From Labilithrix sp. (GTDB lineage Bacteria; Myxococcota_A; Polyangia; Polyangiales; Polyangiaceae): a DNA stretch of 64,000 bases. This document shows positions 53,682 through 63,013 of this stretch, in pieces; positions within the stretch are counted from its first letter, which is position 1; each line of letters begins with the position of its first letter. The DNA lies in NCBI GenBank assembly GCA_019637225.1, contig JAHBWC010000008.1, forward strand, positions 1 through 64,000, in the 5' to 3' direction. Position numbers and translations under genes: made by a program. The notes beneath the pieces are model-generated. The model worked only from the letters and a program-made list of their open reading frames with translations, was not told the origin of the DNA and did not search any database.

Positions 53682-54928
53682 GTCTCGTCGGCATCGCCGC
53701 CAAGCGCATCGTCACGTGCGACGTCGCGCGTGCGACGCCGGACAACCCGCTCGCGGTCATCGAGGACGCGGCGGTGCTCTACGACGAACACTCGATCAGC
53801 TGGGTTGGCCCGCGCGACGCCGCCAAAGACAAGGCCGAGATCACCGACTTCGGAGATCGCGTCGTCACGCCTGGGCTCATCGACGCCCACACCCACTCGG
53901 CCTGGGCCGGCTCGCGCCACGACGAGTACGCCCTCCGGATGGCCGGCGCCGACTATCGCGCCATCGCGAGCGCCGGGGGCGGCATCCTCTCGACCTACCG
54001 CGCCGTGACCCAAGCGAGCGAGGCTGGGCTCGCCGCCGAGCTCGCCGCCCGCCTCCGCCGCATGGCCGAGCTCGGCGTGACCACCATAGAGGTCAAGAGC
54101 GGCTACGGCCTCGAGCCGGACGGCGAGCGGAAGCAGCTCCGGGCGATCGCGCGCGCTCGCGCCGACGTCTCGCTCCCCAGCGTGATCGCGACCTACCTCG
54201 CGCTCCACGCGCTGCCCGAGAGCGCGCGCGGAAGCCGCGACCACTACGTGCTCCGCGCCGGCACATCGATGGTTCAGGAGGTCGCGCAGCAGAAGCTCGC
54301 GCAGTTCGTCGACGCCTACGTCGACGCGAACGCGTTCAGCGTCGACGAGGCGCGCCTCGTCTGCGACGCCGCGAAGCGGGCGGGGCTCGGTATCCGGCTC
54401 CACGTCGGACAGTTCGCGGACATCGGCGGCGCGCAGCTCTGCGCCGAAGTCGGTGCGCGCTCCGCCGATCACCTCGAGCATGTCGACGCAGCCGGGATCG
54501 ACGCGCTCGCGAAGAGCGGGACGCTGGCGACGCTGCTCCCCGTAGCGAGCTTCACGCTCCGCCAGGATCCCCCGCCCGTCGCGGCGCTCCGCGAGGCGGG
54601 CGTCGGAATGGTGGTCGCGAGCGACGCGAACCCCGGTACCGCTCCGACTGAGAGCCTCCCGCTCGCGATGGCGCTGTCGGTGCCGATGTACGGCCTCACG
54701 CCGGCCGAAGCGATCCTCGGCGCGACGCGCAACGCGGCGATCTCGCTCGGGCTCGCCGGACACGGCGTGTCACGTCCCCGCGGCTCGCTGACGTCGGGCG
54801 CTCGCGCCGACCTCGTCGTCTGGGATCTGCCGCATGAGCTCGCGATCCTCCAGCCCTGGGCCACGCCGAAGACGCACCTCGTCCTGCGCAAGGGGCAGCC
54901 GATCGCGGGGAGCGCCCACCGGCGTTGA
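53678..54928 (+). CDS. hutI: Imidazolonepropionase
   Basis: HutI hydrolyses 4-imidazolone-5-propanoate to N-formimino-glutamate in histidine breakdown. The GTG start overlaps the nagZ stop (GTGA). The amidohydrolase fold shows VVTPGLIDAHTHSAWAGSRHDEY (metal His pair), GGGILSTYRAV, TTIEVKSGYGL, HVGQFADIGG with the metal His, DHLEHVD, and VASDANPGTAP (catalytic Asp). The length of 416 residues is normal. No other hut gene is in the window; the next gene is convergent. Confidence 0.93.
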   Translation: MSLVGIAAKRIVTCDVARATPDNPLAVIEDAAVLYDEHSISWVGPRDAAKDKAEITDFGDRVVTPGLIDAHTHSAWAGSRHDEYALRMAGADYRAIASAGGGILSTYRAVTQASEAGLAAELAARLRRMAELGVTTIEVKSGYGLEPDGERKQLRAIARARADVSLPSVIATYLALHALPESARGSRDHYVLRAGTSMVQEVAQQKLAQFVDAYVDANAFSVDEARLVCDAAKRAGLGIRLHVGQFADIGGAQLCAEVGARSADHLEHVDAAGIDALAKSGTLATLLPVASFTLRQDPPPVAALREAGVGMVVASDANPGTAPTESLPLAMALSVPMYGLTPAEAILGATRNAAISLGLAGHGVSRPRGSLTSGARADLVVWDLPHELAILQPWATPKTHLVLRKGQPIAGSAHRR

Positions 54929-54957
54929 CCCGTGCGACGAGCCCACGGCGGGCTCGC

Positions 54958-55866
54958 TCACGCGGGATGCTTGCCGATGCCGGCCGGAGCCCCGCCGCCG
55001 GCGCTCCGGCGGCTCACCACGGCGAGCGCGAGCAGCGTCGCGACGAACGGCAGCACGGCGAAGATCTGCGCCGGCACGCGCGTCTGGTTCTGGAGGACGA
55101 TCTGCAGAGCGTCGAGCGCCGCGAACGCCAGGCAGGCGCCGACGGCCGGCCACGGACGCCACCCCGCGACGATGACGGCCGCGAGGGCGATGAAGCCGCG
55201 ACCGCCCGTCATCCCCGCCTGAAACTGGTGCAGCTCGAACGCGAGCGCGGCGCCTCCGAGACCGCAGACAGCCCCGCCGAGCGTCACCGCGACGAGTCGC
55301 GTGCGGGCAACGTCGACGCCGACCGCCTGCGCCGCGGACGGGTCCTCGCCGCATGCGCGGAGGCGGAGCCCGAAGCGCGTCCGCGCGAGGCCCCATGCAC
55401 ACAGCGCCGCGACGGCGAGCGTCGAGAGGACGAAGGGATCGAGCGCCGTCCGCGCGAAGAGCCCGAGGCCCTCGCCGAAGCGCACGCCACGGACGCTCGG
55501 CGAGTTCGAGCTCGAGCCGTAGAGCGCGCGGAGGACGAACCTCGTCCCGCCGCCGAGGGCGAGGTTCAGCGCGAGCCCGCTCACGATCGCGTCGACGCGC
55601 CCGCGCACCACGAGGGCCGCGTGGACCAGGCCGACGAGCGCGCCGGCGACGACGCCCGCGAGGAGACCGGCGACAGCGCTGCCCGTCACCCCTTGAACGG
55701 CGACTGCCGCGAGCGCGGACGCGAGCAAGATGCCCTCGAGCGCGATGTTGACGACGCCGCTCCGCTCGCTCAGCACGCCCCCGAGGCTCGCGCAGGCATA
55801 GGGGATCGTCATCCTGACGGTCTGCGCGAGCATGGTGCCCGAAACGATGACGTCGAGCGCGCTCAC
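54958..55866 (-). CDS. ABC transporter permease, nucleoside/BmpA-linked type (second permease)
   Basis: About eight to nine membrane helices and the family motif SERSGVVNIALEGILLAS at residues 33-50, plus the permease signature RLRACGEDPSAAQAVGVDVARTR, place it with the NupQ/YufQ-like permeases of nucleoside importers. The GTG start overlaps the preceding permease stop by four bases (GTGA). The partner permease and ATPase follow the same overlapping pattern. The substrate-binding BMP-type lipoprotein gene is not in the window. Confidence 0.85.
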   Translation of the reverse strand: MSALDVIVSGTMLAQTVRMTIPYACASLGGVLSERSGVVNIALEGILLASALAAVAVQGVTGSAVAGLLAGVVAGALVGLVHAALVVRGRVDAIVSGLALNLALGGGTRFVLRALYGSSSNSPSVRGVRFGEGLGLFARTALDPFVLSTLAVAALCAWGLARTRFGLRLRACGEDPSAAQAVGVDVARTRLVAVTLGGAVCGLGGAALAFELHQFQAGMTGGRGFIALAAVIVAGWRPWPAVGACLAFAALDALQIVLQNQTRVPAQIFAVLPFVATLLALAVVSRRSAGGGAPAGIGKHPA

Positions 55867-56951
55867 GGCGTGCCGCCTCCGGCGGGCGCGGCCGGCTTCG
55901 CGAGCGGACGTGTCAGGACCTCGCCGACCGCCGCGCGGAGGCGCGCGTCGGCGAGCGCGACCGCGCAGATCACGATCCCCTGGAGGACCTCCATGAGTTC
56001 CTTCGGCACGTAAGCGTTGAGCGCGAGGCCGCCCTGCTGGAGGGTCCCGAAGAGCAAGGCGCCGAGCACGAGGCCGCCGAAGCGGCCGCGACCGAGGAGC
56101 GCGACGGCGACGCCGCCGAAGCCCGCGCCCGCGCCGAGGCCCTCCTCGAAGTAGCCCTTGTACCCGAGCACGGTGCCGAGACTCGCCGCGCCTGCGAGCG
56201 CCCCCGACGCCAGGAGCGCTTGCTCGAGGCGCCGCCTCACCGGGACCTTCTCCGCGGCCATCGCGCGTGCGTTGAGGCCGATGAGCCCGACCTCGCGACC
56301 GAAGCGCGTCCGTCGATGCGCGAGCGTCACGAGCGCGGTGACGGCGATCGCGAGGACGACGGCGAAGCTCGCAGCGCTCCCACGGAACGCGGGGAAGAGC
56401 GCGTCGAGGCGCGGGACGCGGGCGCCCGGAACGACGTCGGCCGTCCGAACCGTTCCGGTCAGCGCGAGGCCGCTCGCCACGAGGAGACCGACGACGCCCT
56501 CGGCGATGCGGTTCATCATGATCGTCGAGATCACCTCGTGGGCGCCGAACCGTCCCTTGAGCAGCGCCGGCACCGCCGCCCACGCCGCGCCGGCCGCCAT
56601 CGCAGCCCCGATCGTCACGGGCAACGCGACGATCGCGGGCGTCGCCTGCGGGAGCCGTGAGCCCACGACGCCCGCGGCGAGGCTCGCGACCGCGAGCTGT
56701 CCTTCGGCTCCGATGTTGAAGAGGCCGGCGCGGAGCGCGAGATCGACCGCGAGGCCCGTGAAGAGCAACGGCGTCGCCTTGAACAGGACCTGCCCCGCGC
56801 CGTAGCTCGTTCCCCACGTCCCCTCGAACAGGAGCGCGGCCATCTCGCGCGGCGACGCGCCGTAGGCCCAGACGAGCAGGCAGAACGCCAGCCAGCCCGC
56901 GGCGAGACCGGCGACCGCCGGCGCCTGGAGCACGCGCGCGAGGAGCTTCAC
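55863..56951 (-). CDS. ABC transporter permease, nucleoside/BmpA-linked type (first permease)
   Basis: About ten membrane helices, with KATPLLFTGLAVDLALRAGLFNIGAEGQLAVA at residues 59-90, the counterpart of the NupP/YufP family motif NIGAEGQ. Later segments include RTRFGREVGLIGLNARAM (cytoplasmic coupling region). The ATG overlaps the ATPase stop by four bases (ATGA), so ATPase and both permeases are one translationally coupled operon. It should form a heterodimeric channel with the second permease. Confidence 0.86.
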   Translation of the reverse strand: MKLLARVLQAPAVAGLAAGWLAFCLLVWAYGASPREMAALLFEGTWGTSYGAGQVLFKATPLLFTGLAVDLALRAGLFNIGAEGQLAVASLAAGVVGSRLPQATPAIVALPVTIGAAMAAGAAWAAVPALLKGRFGAHEVISTIMMNRIAEGVVGLLVASGLALTGTVRTADVVPGARVPRLDALFPAFRGSAASFAVVLAIAVTALVTLAHRRTRFGREVGLIGLNARAMAAEKVPVRRRLEQALLASGALAGAASLGTVLGYKGYFEEGLGAGAGFGGVAVALLGRGRFGGLVLGALLFGTLQQGGLALNAYVPKELMEVLQGIVICAVALADARLRAAVGEVLTRPLAKPAAPAGGGTP

Positions 56952-58684
56952 GGCGGCGCGCCTCGCGGACGCGTCCCGTCGGCCGCGGACGCGTCGGAAG
57001 CGTCGGCGCGCGCGGCGATACCGAGCATGAGGCGACCGAGCGCGTCGTCGCTCGCGGTCGGCGGAACCTCGCCGACGATGCGACCACGCGCGAGCACGAC
57101 GATGCGCGAGGCGAGCTTTCGAAGCTCGTCGAGGTCCGCGCTGATGACGAGGACGCCGGCGCCGCGCTTCGCCGCGGCGACCAGGTCGGCGTGGATGTCG
57201 AGCGACGCCGCGAGGTCGACGCCGCGCGTCGGCTGCGCCGCGACGACGACGTCGGCGTTCCGCGCGAGCGCCCGCGCAACGACGATCTTCTGCTGATTGC
57301 CGCCCGAGAGTGTCCGCGCCGGCCGATCGAGGTCGAGCGCGCCGCCGCTCGCGGGCGGGCTGCCGCTCGCGGGCGGGCTGCCGCTCGCGGACGCGCCGTG
57401 CGGGCCTCGCACGGCCCCGGAGCGCTCGAGGCGCTTCCGCGCCTCCGACTCGAGCGCGACGAGGTCGAGCATCCCCCGGCGCGCGAAGCGACCGAGCTCG
57501 CCGAGGACGAGGTTGTCACGCAGCGACGCGTCGAGGACGAGCCCCTCCGACTGCCGGTCCTCGCGGATGATCGCGGTCCGCCCGACCACGAGCGTGCCGC
57601 GCGCGGGCGCGATGTCGCCGGCGAGTAGCTCGACGAGCTCCTTCTGCCCATTCCCCTCGACGCCCGCAATCCCGACGATCTCCCCGGCGCGGAGCGACAG
57701 CGACACATCCGCCAGAACCCCGCCCGCGTCGACCCCCGTCACGACGAGCACCGCCTCCCCAGCGGCCTCCTCGCCCGCGGCCCCGTCCTCGCCCGCAACC
57801 CCGTCCTCGCCCGCGACCCCCGCCTCGCCCGCCTCCCCGGCGCCCGCGCCTCGTGGGCTTCGCGCGTCGGCGGCCGAACCGCCTCCGTCGCCCGCAGCAC
57901 GCAAGCGCCCCGCCCCGCCCATGATCGCTGCGGTCACTTCCTCGATCTGGCCGTCCAACCCGGCCGTCCGATCGAGCGGCCTCGTGAAGACGAGCTCACC
58001 ACGGCGCATGACGCTGACGACGTCGGCGTGCGCGCGGACCTCATCGAGCTTGTGCGTGACGACGACGATGCCCTTGCCGCCGTCGGCGAGCCGCCGCAAC
58101 GTCACGTAGAGCGCGAGCGCCTCCGCCTTCGTGAGGACCGCCGTCGGCTCGTCGAGGATGACGAGCCGCGCATCTCGAAAGAGCGCGCGAGCGATCTCGG
58201 TCCGCTGGCGATCGCCGACGCCCAGCGCCTCGACGCGCGCGTCGAGCGGGAGCTTCACCCCGAGGTCACGGGCGATCGCGGCGGCGCGCGCACGGGCTAC
58301 GCCGCGATCGAGCACGCCGAACGGACCCACGGGCTCGCTGCCGAGGACGATGTTCTCGAGGACGGTGAAGGCCGGCACCAGCGCGAAGTGCTGAAGCACC
58401 ATCGCGACGCCCCGCCGGATGGCCTCCCGCGGGGTGTGCGGGTCGAGCGGCCGGCCGCCGACCACGATCTCGCCCGCGTCCGGCCCGGTCATTCCGGCGA
58501 CCAGCTTGAGCAGGGTGCTCTTCCCCGCCCCGTTCTCCCCGCAGACCGCGTGGATCTCCGCGGACCGGAAGACGCAGCTGACGCGGCGGACGGCCTCGAC
58601 CGCGCCGAACCGCTTCGAGACGGCGCGCGTCCGCGCGAGCTCGACCTCCGTCTCCTCCCCCTTCGGGGCGCCAGCGATCGCCAC
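56948..58684 (-). CDS. ABC transporter ATPase with two nucleotide-binding domains (nucleoside/sugar type)
   Basis: The first NBD has Walker A GENGAGKST, Q-loop VLQHFALVP, LGVGDRQRTEIARAL in the signature position, and Walker B LVILDEPTAVL. The second has the degenerate Walker A GVEGNGQKE usual for RbsA/NupA-type ATPases, signature LSGGNQQKIVVARAL, and ADVVVAAQPTRGVD in the Walker B/D-loop position. Between them and inside the second NBD are low-complexity inserts (GAGEAGEAGVAGEDG, SGSPPASGSPPASGG) encoded by short DNA repeats. I chose the GTG at 58684; upstream codons to 58738 lie in the divergent promoter region. It heads the importer operon. Confidence 0.88.
   Translation of the reverse strand: MAIAGAPKGEETEVELARTRAVSKRFGAVEAVRRVSCVFRSAEIHAVCGENGAGKSTLLKLVAGMTGPDAGEIVVGGRPLDPHTPREAIRRGVAMVLQHFALVPAFTVLENIVLGSEPVGPFGVLDRGVARARAAAIARDLGVKLPLDARVEALGVGDRQRTEIARALFRDARLVILDEPTAVLTKAEALALYVTLRRLADGGKGIVVVTHKLDEVRAHADVVSVMRRGELVFTRPLDRTAGLDGQIEEVTAAIMGGAGRLRAAGDGGGSAADARSPRGAGAGEAGEAGVAGEDGVAGEDGAAGEEAAGEAVLVVTGVDAGGVLADVSLSLRAGEIVGIAGVEGNGQKELVELLAGDIAPARGTLVVGRTAIIREDRQSEGLVLDASLRDNLVLGELGRFARRGMLDLVALESEARKRLERSGAVRGPHGASASGSPPASGSPPASGGALDLDRPARTLSGGNQQKIVVARALARNADVVVAAQPTRGVDLAASLDIHADLVAAAKRGAGVLVISADLDELRKLASRIVVLARGRIVGEVPPTASDDALGRLMLGIAARADASDASAADGTRPRGAPP
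57344..57388 (-). repeat. 18-nt in-frame tandem repeat in the ABC ATPase
   Basis: Two and a half copies of GCCGCTCGCGGGCGGGCT (plus strand) encode the Ser-Gly-Ser-Pro-Pro-Ala insert. Confidence 0.8.
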
Positions 58685-58761
58685 GGGCGCGTAGCATAGG
58701 GCAATCCTCGCGGGGTTTTGTATGATCCGGAGGAGCACGGGTTGGAGAGGACTGGGTGGAG

Positions 58762-59391
58762 ATGAGCTCTACGAATCGCTCGGCAAGGCGTGTCTTCCGG
58801 CGCGCGCTCGGCCCTCGCGGCGCCTCGACCGTCGAGTACGCCGTCATCCTCGTCGCCGTCCTCCTTCTCGCGGCGGGATCGTGGAAGGTCCTCGGCGGCG
58901 CGCTCGGCAAGCGAAGCAACGTCGCGGGGGACACGGTCTCCGGCGGAGGAAGCAGCTCCGGCGGAGGAGGCAGCCTCGGAGGCGGTGGCGGGAGCAGGGG
59001 CGGCGGCGGCAGCGGAGGCGGCGGCGGCGGCGGTGGCGACAAGGCCTCCGCGGCGTCGAAGGTCAGCGTCGGAGGCGTCGGCGGCGCCGCGGGCGAGAGC
59101 GGCGGCGCGCCGGGCAAGGCGTCGCGCGACACGTCGTCGGAGTCGAGCGGCGACCACGGCGGCGGCCCCATCGGGTCCGTCGGCGGTCGCGACACCGGCG
59201 GCGGCGACGTGGCCGAGGGCTTCACGCCCAAGCGATGGTTCGGCGTTGGCCTCCTCGCCGCCGGCGTGTTCGCGCTCGGCTACGTCGTCATGTCGATGCG
59301 CCGCGCGAAGAAGGCGGCCGACGACATCGGCAAGGACGCCAAGGGCAACAAGGCTCCGAAGGGACCGGCCGCGCCTCCGCCGCTCGCCTGA
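58762..59391 (+). CDS. Flp-pilin-like protein with Gly-rich linker and second membrane helix
   Basis: The N-terminus has a Flp/Tad-type pilin segment GPRGASTVEYAVILVAVLLLAAG: small residues, Glu at about +5 of STVEY, and a hydrophobic helix. Instead of a short pilin end, about 115 Gly/Ser-rich residues follow, then a second helix (FGVGLLAAGVFALGYVVMSM) and a Lys/Pro-rich tail. Total 209 residues. Flp pilins are usually 50-80 residues, so this is either a modified Tad protein or an unrelated anchor. No tad genes are near. GGAGAGG upstream fits either the ATG at 58762 or a GTG at 58756. Confidence 0.65.
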   Translation: MSSTNRSARRVFRRALGPRGASTVEYAVILVAVLLLAAGSWKVLGGALGKRSNVAGDTVSGGGSSSGGGGSLGGGGGSRGGGGSGGGGGGGGDKASAASKVSVGGVGGAAGESGGAPGKASRDTSSESSGDHGGGPIGSVGGRDTGGGDVAEGFTPKRWFGVGLLAAGVFALGYVVMSMRRAKKAADDIGKDAKGNKAPKGPAAPPPLA

Positions 59392-59484
59392 CTCGAACGG
59401 CGGCGCCGACGCTCCGCGAGCGCCGACGACGCTACGCGACACTCTCGCGCGCGGACGCGCGCGGACGAGAACGCGGACGGGCGC

Positions 59485-61128
59485 TCAGCGCCCCCGCAGC
59501 CCCGTCCACGTCAAGAACCGCTCCCACATCGACGGCGGCGCGGCCTGCTGCGGAGGAGCCTGCTGCGGCAGCCACGGAACGGCGGGCACACCGTGCATCG
59601 GCGACGGCGTGCCGTACGGGCCGCTCGCATGATGCGAGGGCGCGGGCCCGCGCATCCCCATGTCGTACGTGCCGGACGTCGGCGGAGGCATGTGCGGCGC
59701 CGGCGAGCTCGCGGTGCGCGGCGCGTCCACGCGAACACGCGCGCGCACGGCGTCCTGATCTTCGACCGCGAGCGACACGCCGCATGCGAGGCACGCACGG
59801 ACGTGCGGAGCGTTCACGGTCTGACACATCGCGCACGTCCTCGGCTCGGACCGATCGATACGCGTGATCTCGTCGGGGAGCGGGCGCTTCGACGTCGACA
59901 GATCCTCCGGGTAGAGCGGCTGCGCGTGCGCAGGCGACCGCTGGATCACCGGCGGGGCGCTCGGCACCCGGTGCATCGGCGCGCGCGGCGTCATCGGCAA
60001 GCCACCCCCGGAGCCCGCCTGCGGCGGCCGCATCGCGAGCGCCCGGTCGATCTTCACCGTCGCGTCGTCGAAGACCATCTCCTCCACGCGCTCGTTGACG
60101 GTCGCGTCGTCGGCGGGAAGCGGATCGTGCATCGATCGACCGACGCGCATCGGCGGCGGCGACGACGCGTCGGCGAACGAACGGCCGATCTCGGTCTTGT
60201 CACCCTCCTCGTAGATGTCGTCGCCCGCTCCGCCGTACTCGAGGTCGATGAGCCCCGCGGACTCCGGCATCACCGCGTGCGTCAGCGCGCGCGCGAGCTC
60301 CGCCATCGACTCGAAGCGGCGCTCCGGCAGCTTCGCCAGGCATCGGAGGACGACGTGGTCGAGCTCGTTGGGCACGCCCGTCGTCATCTCGATGAGCGGC
60401 TTCGGCATCGTGTTGAGGTGCGCGTGGATGAGCGCGGGGACGCCGCTGTCCCGGAACGGAGCCTTGCCGCTCAGCATCTTGTAGAGCACGACGCCGAGCG
60501 CATAGACGTCGGTGCGTCCGTCGACCGGCTTGCCCATGATCTGCTCGGGCGCCATGTAGTCGACCGTCCCGACGAGCATGCCGGTGTGCGTGAGCTGGGT
60601 CTCCTGATCGCTCGCGCCGAGCGACTTCGCGACGCCGAAGTCGAGGACCTTCACGAAGTCGTCGTCGCCCGCGCGCGAGAGCAACATGATGTTCGCGGGC
60701 TTGAGATCTCGGTGGATGACCCCGGCGGAGTGCGCGACCTGCAGGGCCTCGCAGATCTGCCGGCCGATGTGCGCCGTGCTCTCCGGCGAGAGCGCTCCCT
60801 CTCGGCGCAGCCGCGCGGAGAGCGACTCGCCCTCGAGCAGCTCCATGACGAAGTAGAGCCCGCCCTCGTCGCTTCGCCCGAGGTCGAACACCTCGATGAT
60901 GTGCTGGTGCTGGAGGCGCGCCGTGTTCTTCGCCTCGCGGAGGAAGCGGCCCGCGATCTCGTCGTCGAGCTCGACGCCGTCGACGGCGCGAATGAGCTTC
61001 ACGGCGATCGGCCGCTTCATCATGAGGTCCATGCCGCGGTACACGACCCCCATGCCCCCGTGCCCGAGCGTCGCCTCGAGCCGGTAGCGGCCGCTGAGCA
61101 GCCGTGGGAGGTCGTCTTCCTCGGACAT
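59485..61128 (-). CDS. Ser/Thr protein kinase with acidic-Thr motifs and C-terminal zinc-ribbon-like pair
   Basis: The kinase domain starts right after the ATG: glycine loop LGHGGMGVVYRG (21-32), Lys44 in IAVKLI, catalytic loop HRDLKPAN with Asp141 and Lys143, DFG at 163-165, and VGTVDYMAPEQ. It is a complete, active-type kinase. After residue 280 come disordered segments with acidic-Thr peptides GDKTEIGRSF, DDATVNER and DDATVKIDR. Residues about 425-443, CAMCQTVNAPHVRACLACG, look like a zinc ribbon. The tail is Pro/His/Met-rich. A PP2C-type phosphatase gene lies 2 kb further on and could be its counterpart. Substrates unknown. Confidence 0.9.
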   Translation of the reverse strand: MSEEDDLPRLLSGRYRLEATLGHGGMGVVYRGMDLMMKRPIAVKLIRAVDGVELDDEIAGRFLREAKNTARLQHQHIIEVFDLGRSDEGGLYFVMELLEGESLSARLRREGALSPESTAHIGRQICEALQVAHSAGVIHRDLKPANIMLLSRAGDDDFVKVLDFGVAKSLGASDQETQLTHTGMLVGTVDYMAPEQIMGKPVDGRTDVYALGVVLYKMLSGKAPFRDSGVPALIHAHLNTMPKPLIEMTTGVPNELDHVVLRCLAKLPERRFESMAELARALTHAVMPESAGLIDLEYGGAGDDIYEEGDKTEIGRSFADASSPPPMRVGRSMHDPLPADDATVNERVEEMVFDDATVKIDRALAMRPPQAGSGGGLPMTPRAPMHRVPSAPPVIQRSPAHAQPLYPEDLSTSKRPLPDEITRIDRSEPRTCAMCQTVNAPHVRACLACGVSLAVEDQDAVRARVRVDAPRTASSPAPHMPPPTSGTYDMGMRGPAPSHHASGPYGTPSPMHGVPAVPWLPQQAPPQQAAPPSMWERFLTWTGLRGR

Positions 61129-61226
61129 CTCGCCTGTGGGCGAGAATATCACGGAGGGCCGCCTGACCCGCCTTTCTCGCCACGGACCTCCGGCCGCCAC
61201 GAAACGCGGCGTGCTACGATGCCCTC

Positions 61227-61427
61227 GTGGATCCCGAGGCCCACAAGCGCTTCCTCGACTACCGCGACCGGCACGGATACTTCGGTGCGACCGGCCCGCT
61301 CCTGACCCGCGATCAGTTCCTCGCCGCCGACGCGGAGCAACGCGCGCTCGACGCCAAGGGCGAAGGGCGCGACGACGAGGAAGAGGCGCGCTGGGCGGAG
61401 CTCTCGAAGCTCCTCTTCCGCGACTGA
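61227..61427 (+). CDS. Small conserved-looking hypothetical protein (66 aa)
   Basis: A GTG start opens a compact, charged protein, with HKRFLDYRDRHGYFGATG near the start and EEEARWAELSKLLFRD at the end. Codon positions are strongly GC3, and the amino-acid composition is that of a real protein, rich in Asp, Glu, Arg and Leu. It probably folds as a few helices. No motif or family is recognised. It lies between a kinase gene (divergent) and ddl (convergent). Confidence 0.62.
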   Translation: MDPEAHKRFLDYRDRHGYFGATGPLLTRDQFLAADAEQRALDAKGEGRDDEEEARWAELSKLLFRD

Positions 61428-61545
61428 GGCGCGCTCGACGGACGGCGACCCGAACGGCGCTGGGAGCGCTCCGAACGCCGGACCGGGACTGTCGCCCGTC
61501 CGGCGGCGCTCGAGCTCCCCAGGCTCGCGCGCCGCGGGCCGAACC

Positions 61546-62571
61546 TCAGACGACCTTGCGCTCCGGCTGCACGAGCGCGAGATCGCTCTTGCGGAACGTC
61601 ACACCCGACTGCGGGCGCTCCTCGCTCGCCGACCGCCTGGGCGCCGCCCCGGCGTGCAGCGTCGCGCCCTCGAGGATCGCCTCGCAGAGCGACGCGTAGT
61701 CGATCCCGGCGTGCGCGCTGATCTTGGGCAGGAGCGACGTCGGCGTCATCCCCGGCAGCGTGTTCACCTCGAGGACGTACTCATTCTCCCCTTCGGTGAC
61801 GAGCAGGTCCACGCGGCACGCGCCCGTGACCCCGAGCGCGCGGGCGGCGCGCTCCGCGAGGTTCATCACGCCGCGCGTCCGCGTCGGCGCGATGCGCGGC
61901 GGGAGGATGTACTCGGTCTCTCCGGGCGTGTACTTCGCCGAGTAGTCGTAGAGGCCCTTCTTCGGGACGACCTCGATCGCGCCGAGGACGCGGCCGTCGA
62001 GGATGCCGACGTGCACCTCGGTGGCCTTCACGAAGCGCTCGACGAGCGCGAAGCGATCGTGATCGAGTGCGCTCTCGAGGCCGGCCCTGAGCTCGCCCAG
62101 ATCGTTCGCCATCGTGAGGCCGACGGACGAGCCCTCGCCGCGCGGCTTGACGATGACCGGGAAGCCGAAGCTCCCGTGCAGCGCCTCGAGCTCGAGGAGG
62201 TCGGCCTCGGTCGCGACGTAGTACGGCGGCGTCGGGATGTTGTGGAGGCGAAACATCTCCTTCGCCTTCAGCTTGTCCATCGCGAGCGCCGAGCCGAGGA
62301 CGCTCGAGCCGGTGTACGGGATGCCCATCATCTCGAGCATGCCCTGGATGCAGCCGTCCTCGCCGAGCCGACCATGAAGCGCGAGGAACGCGACGTCGAT
62401 CGACGCCTCCCGCACCGCCTGATCGGCGGGCTTGCCCGCACCGAGGGCCACCCGGACCACGTCGTGGCCGCGCGACTCGAGCGCCTTCGCGACGCCCTCA
62501 CCGGTGCGGAGGGAGATCTCCCGCTCCGCGCTCGTCCCGCCCATCAAGACCCCCACGCGCCGCTTGCTCAT
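61546..62571 (-). CDS. ddl: D-alanine--D-alanine ligase
   Basis: Ddl joins two D-Ala with ATP for peptidoglycan precursor synthesis. The 341-residue ATP-grasp protein has RVGVLMGGTSAEREISLRTG at the start (substrate Glu), HGRLGEDGCIQGMLEMMGIPYTGSSV (catalytic Tyr/Ser region), PVIVKPRGEGSSVG (ATP-binding loop), RVDLLVTEGENEYVLEVNTLPGMT (metal-binding Glu-Asn). All key elements are present. The gene stands alone, preceded by a 442-bp region with no gene. Confidence 0.95.
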   Translation of the reverse strand: MSKRRVGVLMGGTSAEREISLRTGEGVAKALESRGHDVVRVALGAGKPADQAVREASIDVAFLALHGRLGEDGCIQGMLEMMGIPYTGSSVLGSALAMDKLKAKEMFRLHNIPTPPYYVATEADLLELEALHGSFGFPVIVKPRGEGSSVGLTMANDLGELRAGLESALDHDRFALVERFVKATEVHVGILDGRVLGAIEVVPKKGLYDYSAKYTPGETEYILPPRIAPTRTRGVMNLAERAARALGVTGACRVDLLVTEGENEYVLEVNTLPGMTPTSLLPKISAHAGIDYASLCEAILEGATLHAGAAPRRSASEERPQSGVTFRKSDLALVQPERKVV

Positions 62572-63013
62572 CCGTGTTCACCTCGGGGTTTCTGCGGCTC
62601 GGCGTTTCGCCGAACCTCGTCGACCTGCGTGGACGTCGCCCAGCACGCTGGACTCCGTCGCGTTCGGTTCTGGGAATCCAACTTCCGGGCCGCGTCCAAC
62701 AGGCCGGAAAGACAAGGTCGCTGGTGTTCCCAGTGTGTCCCTCGAGACACGCCGGGCGGGTACTGCCAAGGTCGTTCGTCGGCGCGCGGCCCTGGGTAGA
62801 GAGCACCGCGCAAGCTCGTTCTCACGTACCTAGGTCGAGGTCAAGAGGCCAAGTTTGTCGTCGAGGTCGCCGAAGCCCGCCGGGACAATCGCGCGCCCGT
62901 GTACCGCTTCGACGCCTCCGTCGCGCGACGATGCCAGCTCCGGATCGCGCTCCGACCGCGGACGCCAGTCCGCAGCGCGGACGCCAGTCGGCAGCGTCCG
63001 CCGGAGCCGACCG
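62572..63013. other. 442-bp intergenic region
   Basis: Between ddl and the phosphatase, both minus-strand. Base composition is less GC3-periodic than in genes, and no open frame looks coding. A 13-nt direct repeat GCGGACGCCAGTC occurs at 62958-62970 and 62977-62989. No known RNA fold was recognised. A promoter for ddl must lie here. Confidence 0.4.

Noticed and set aside
62572..63013. Possible structured RNA between ddl and the phosphatase
   Set aside because: Short direct repeats and small stems only; no match to RNase P, tmRNA, 6S or a riboswitch that I can recognise.
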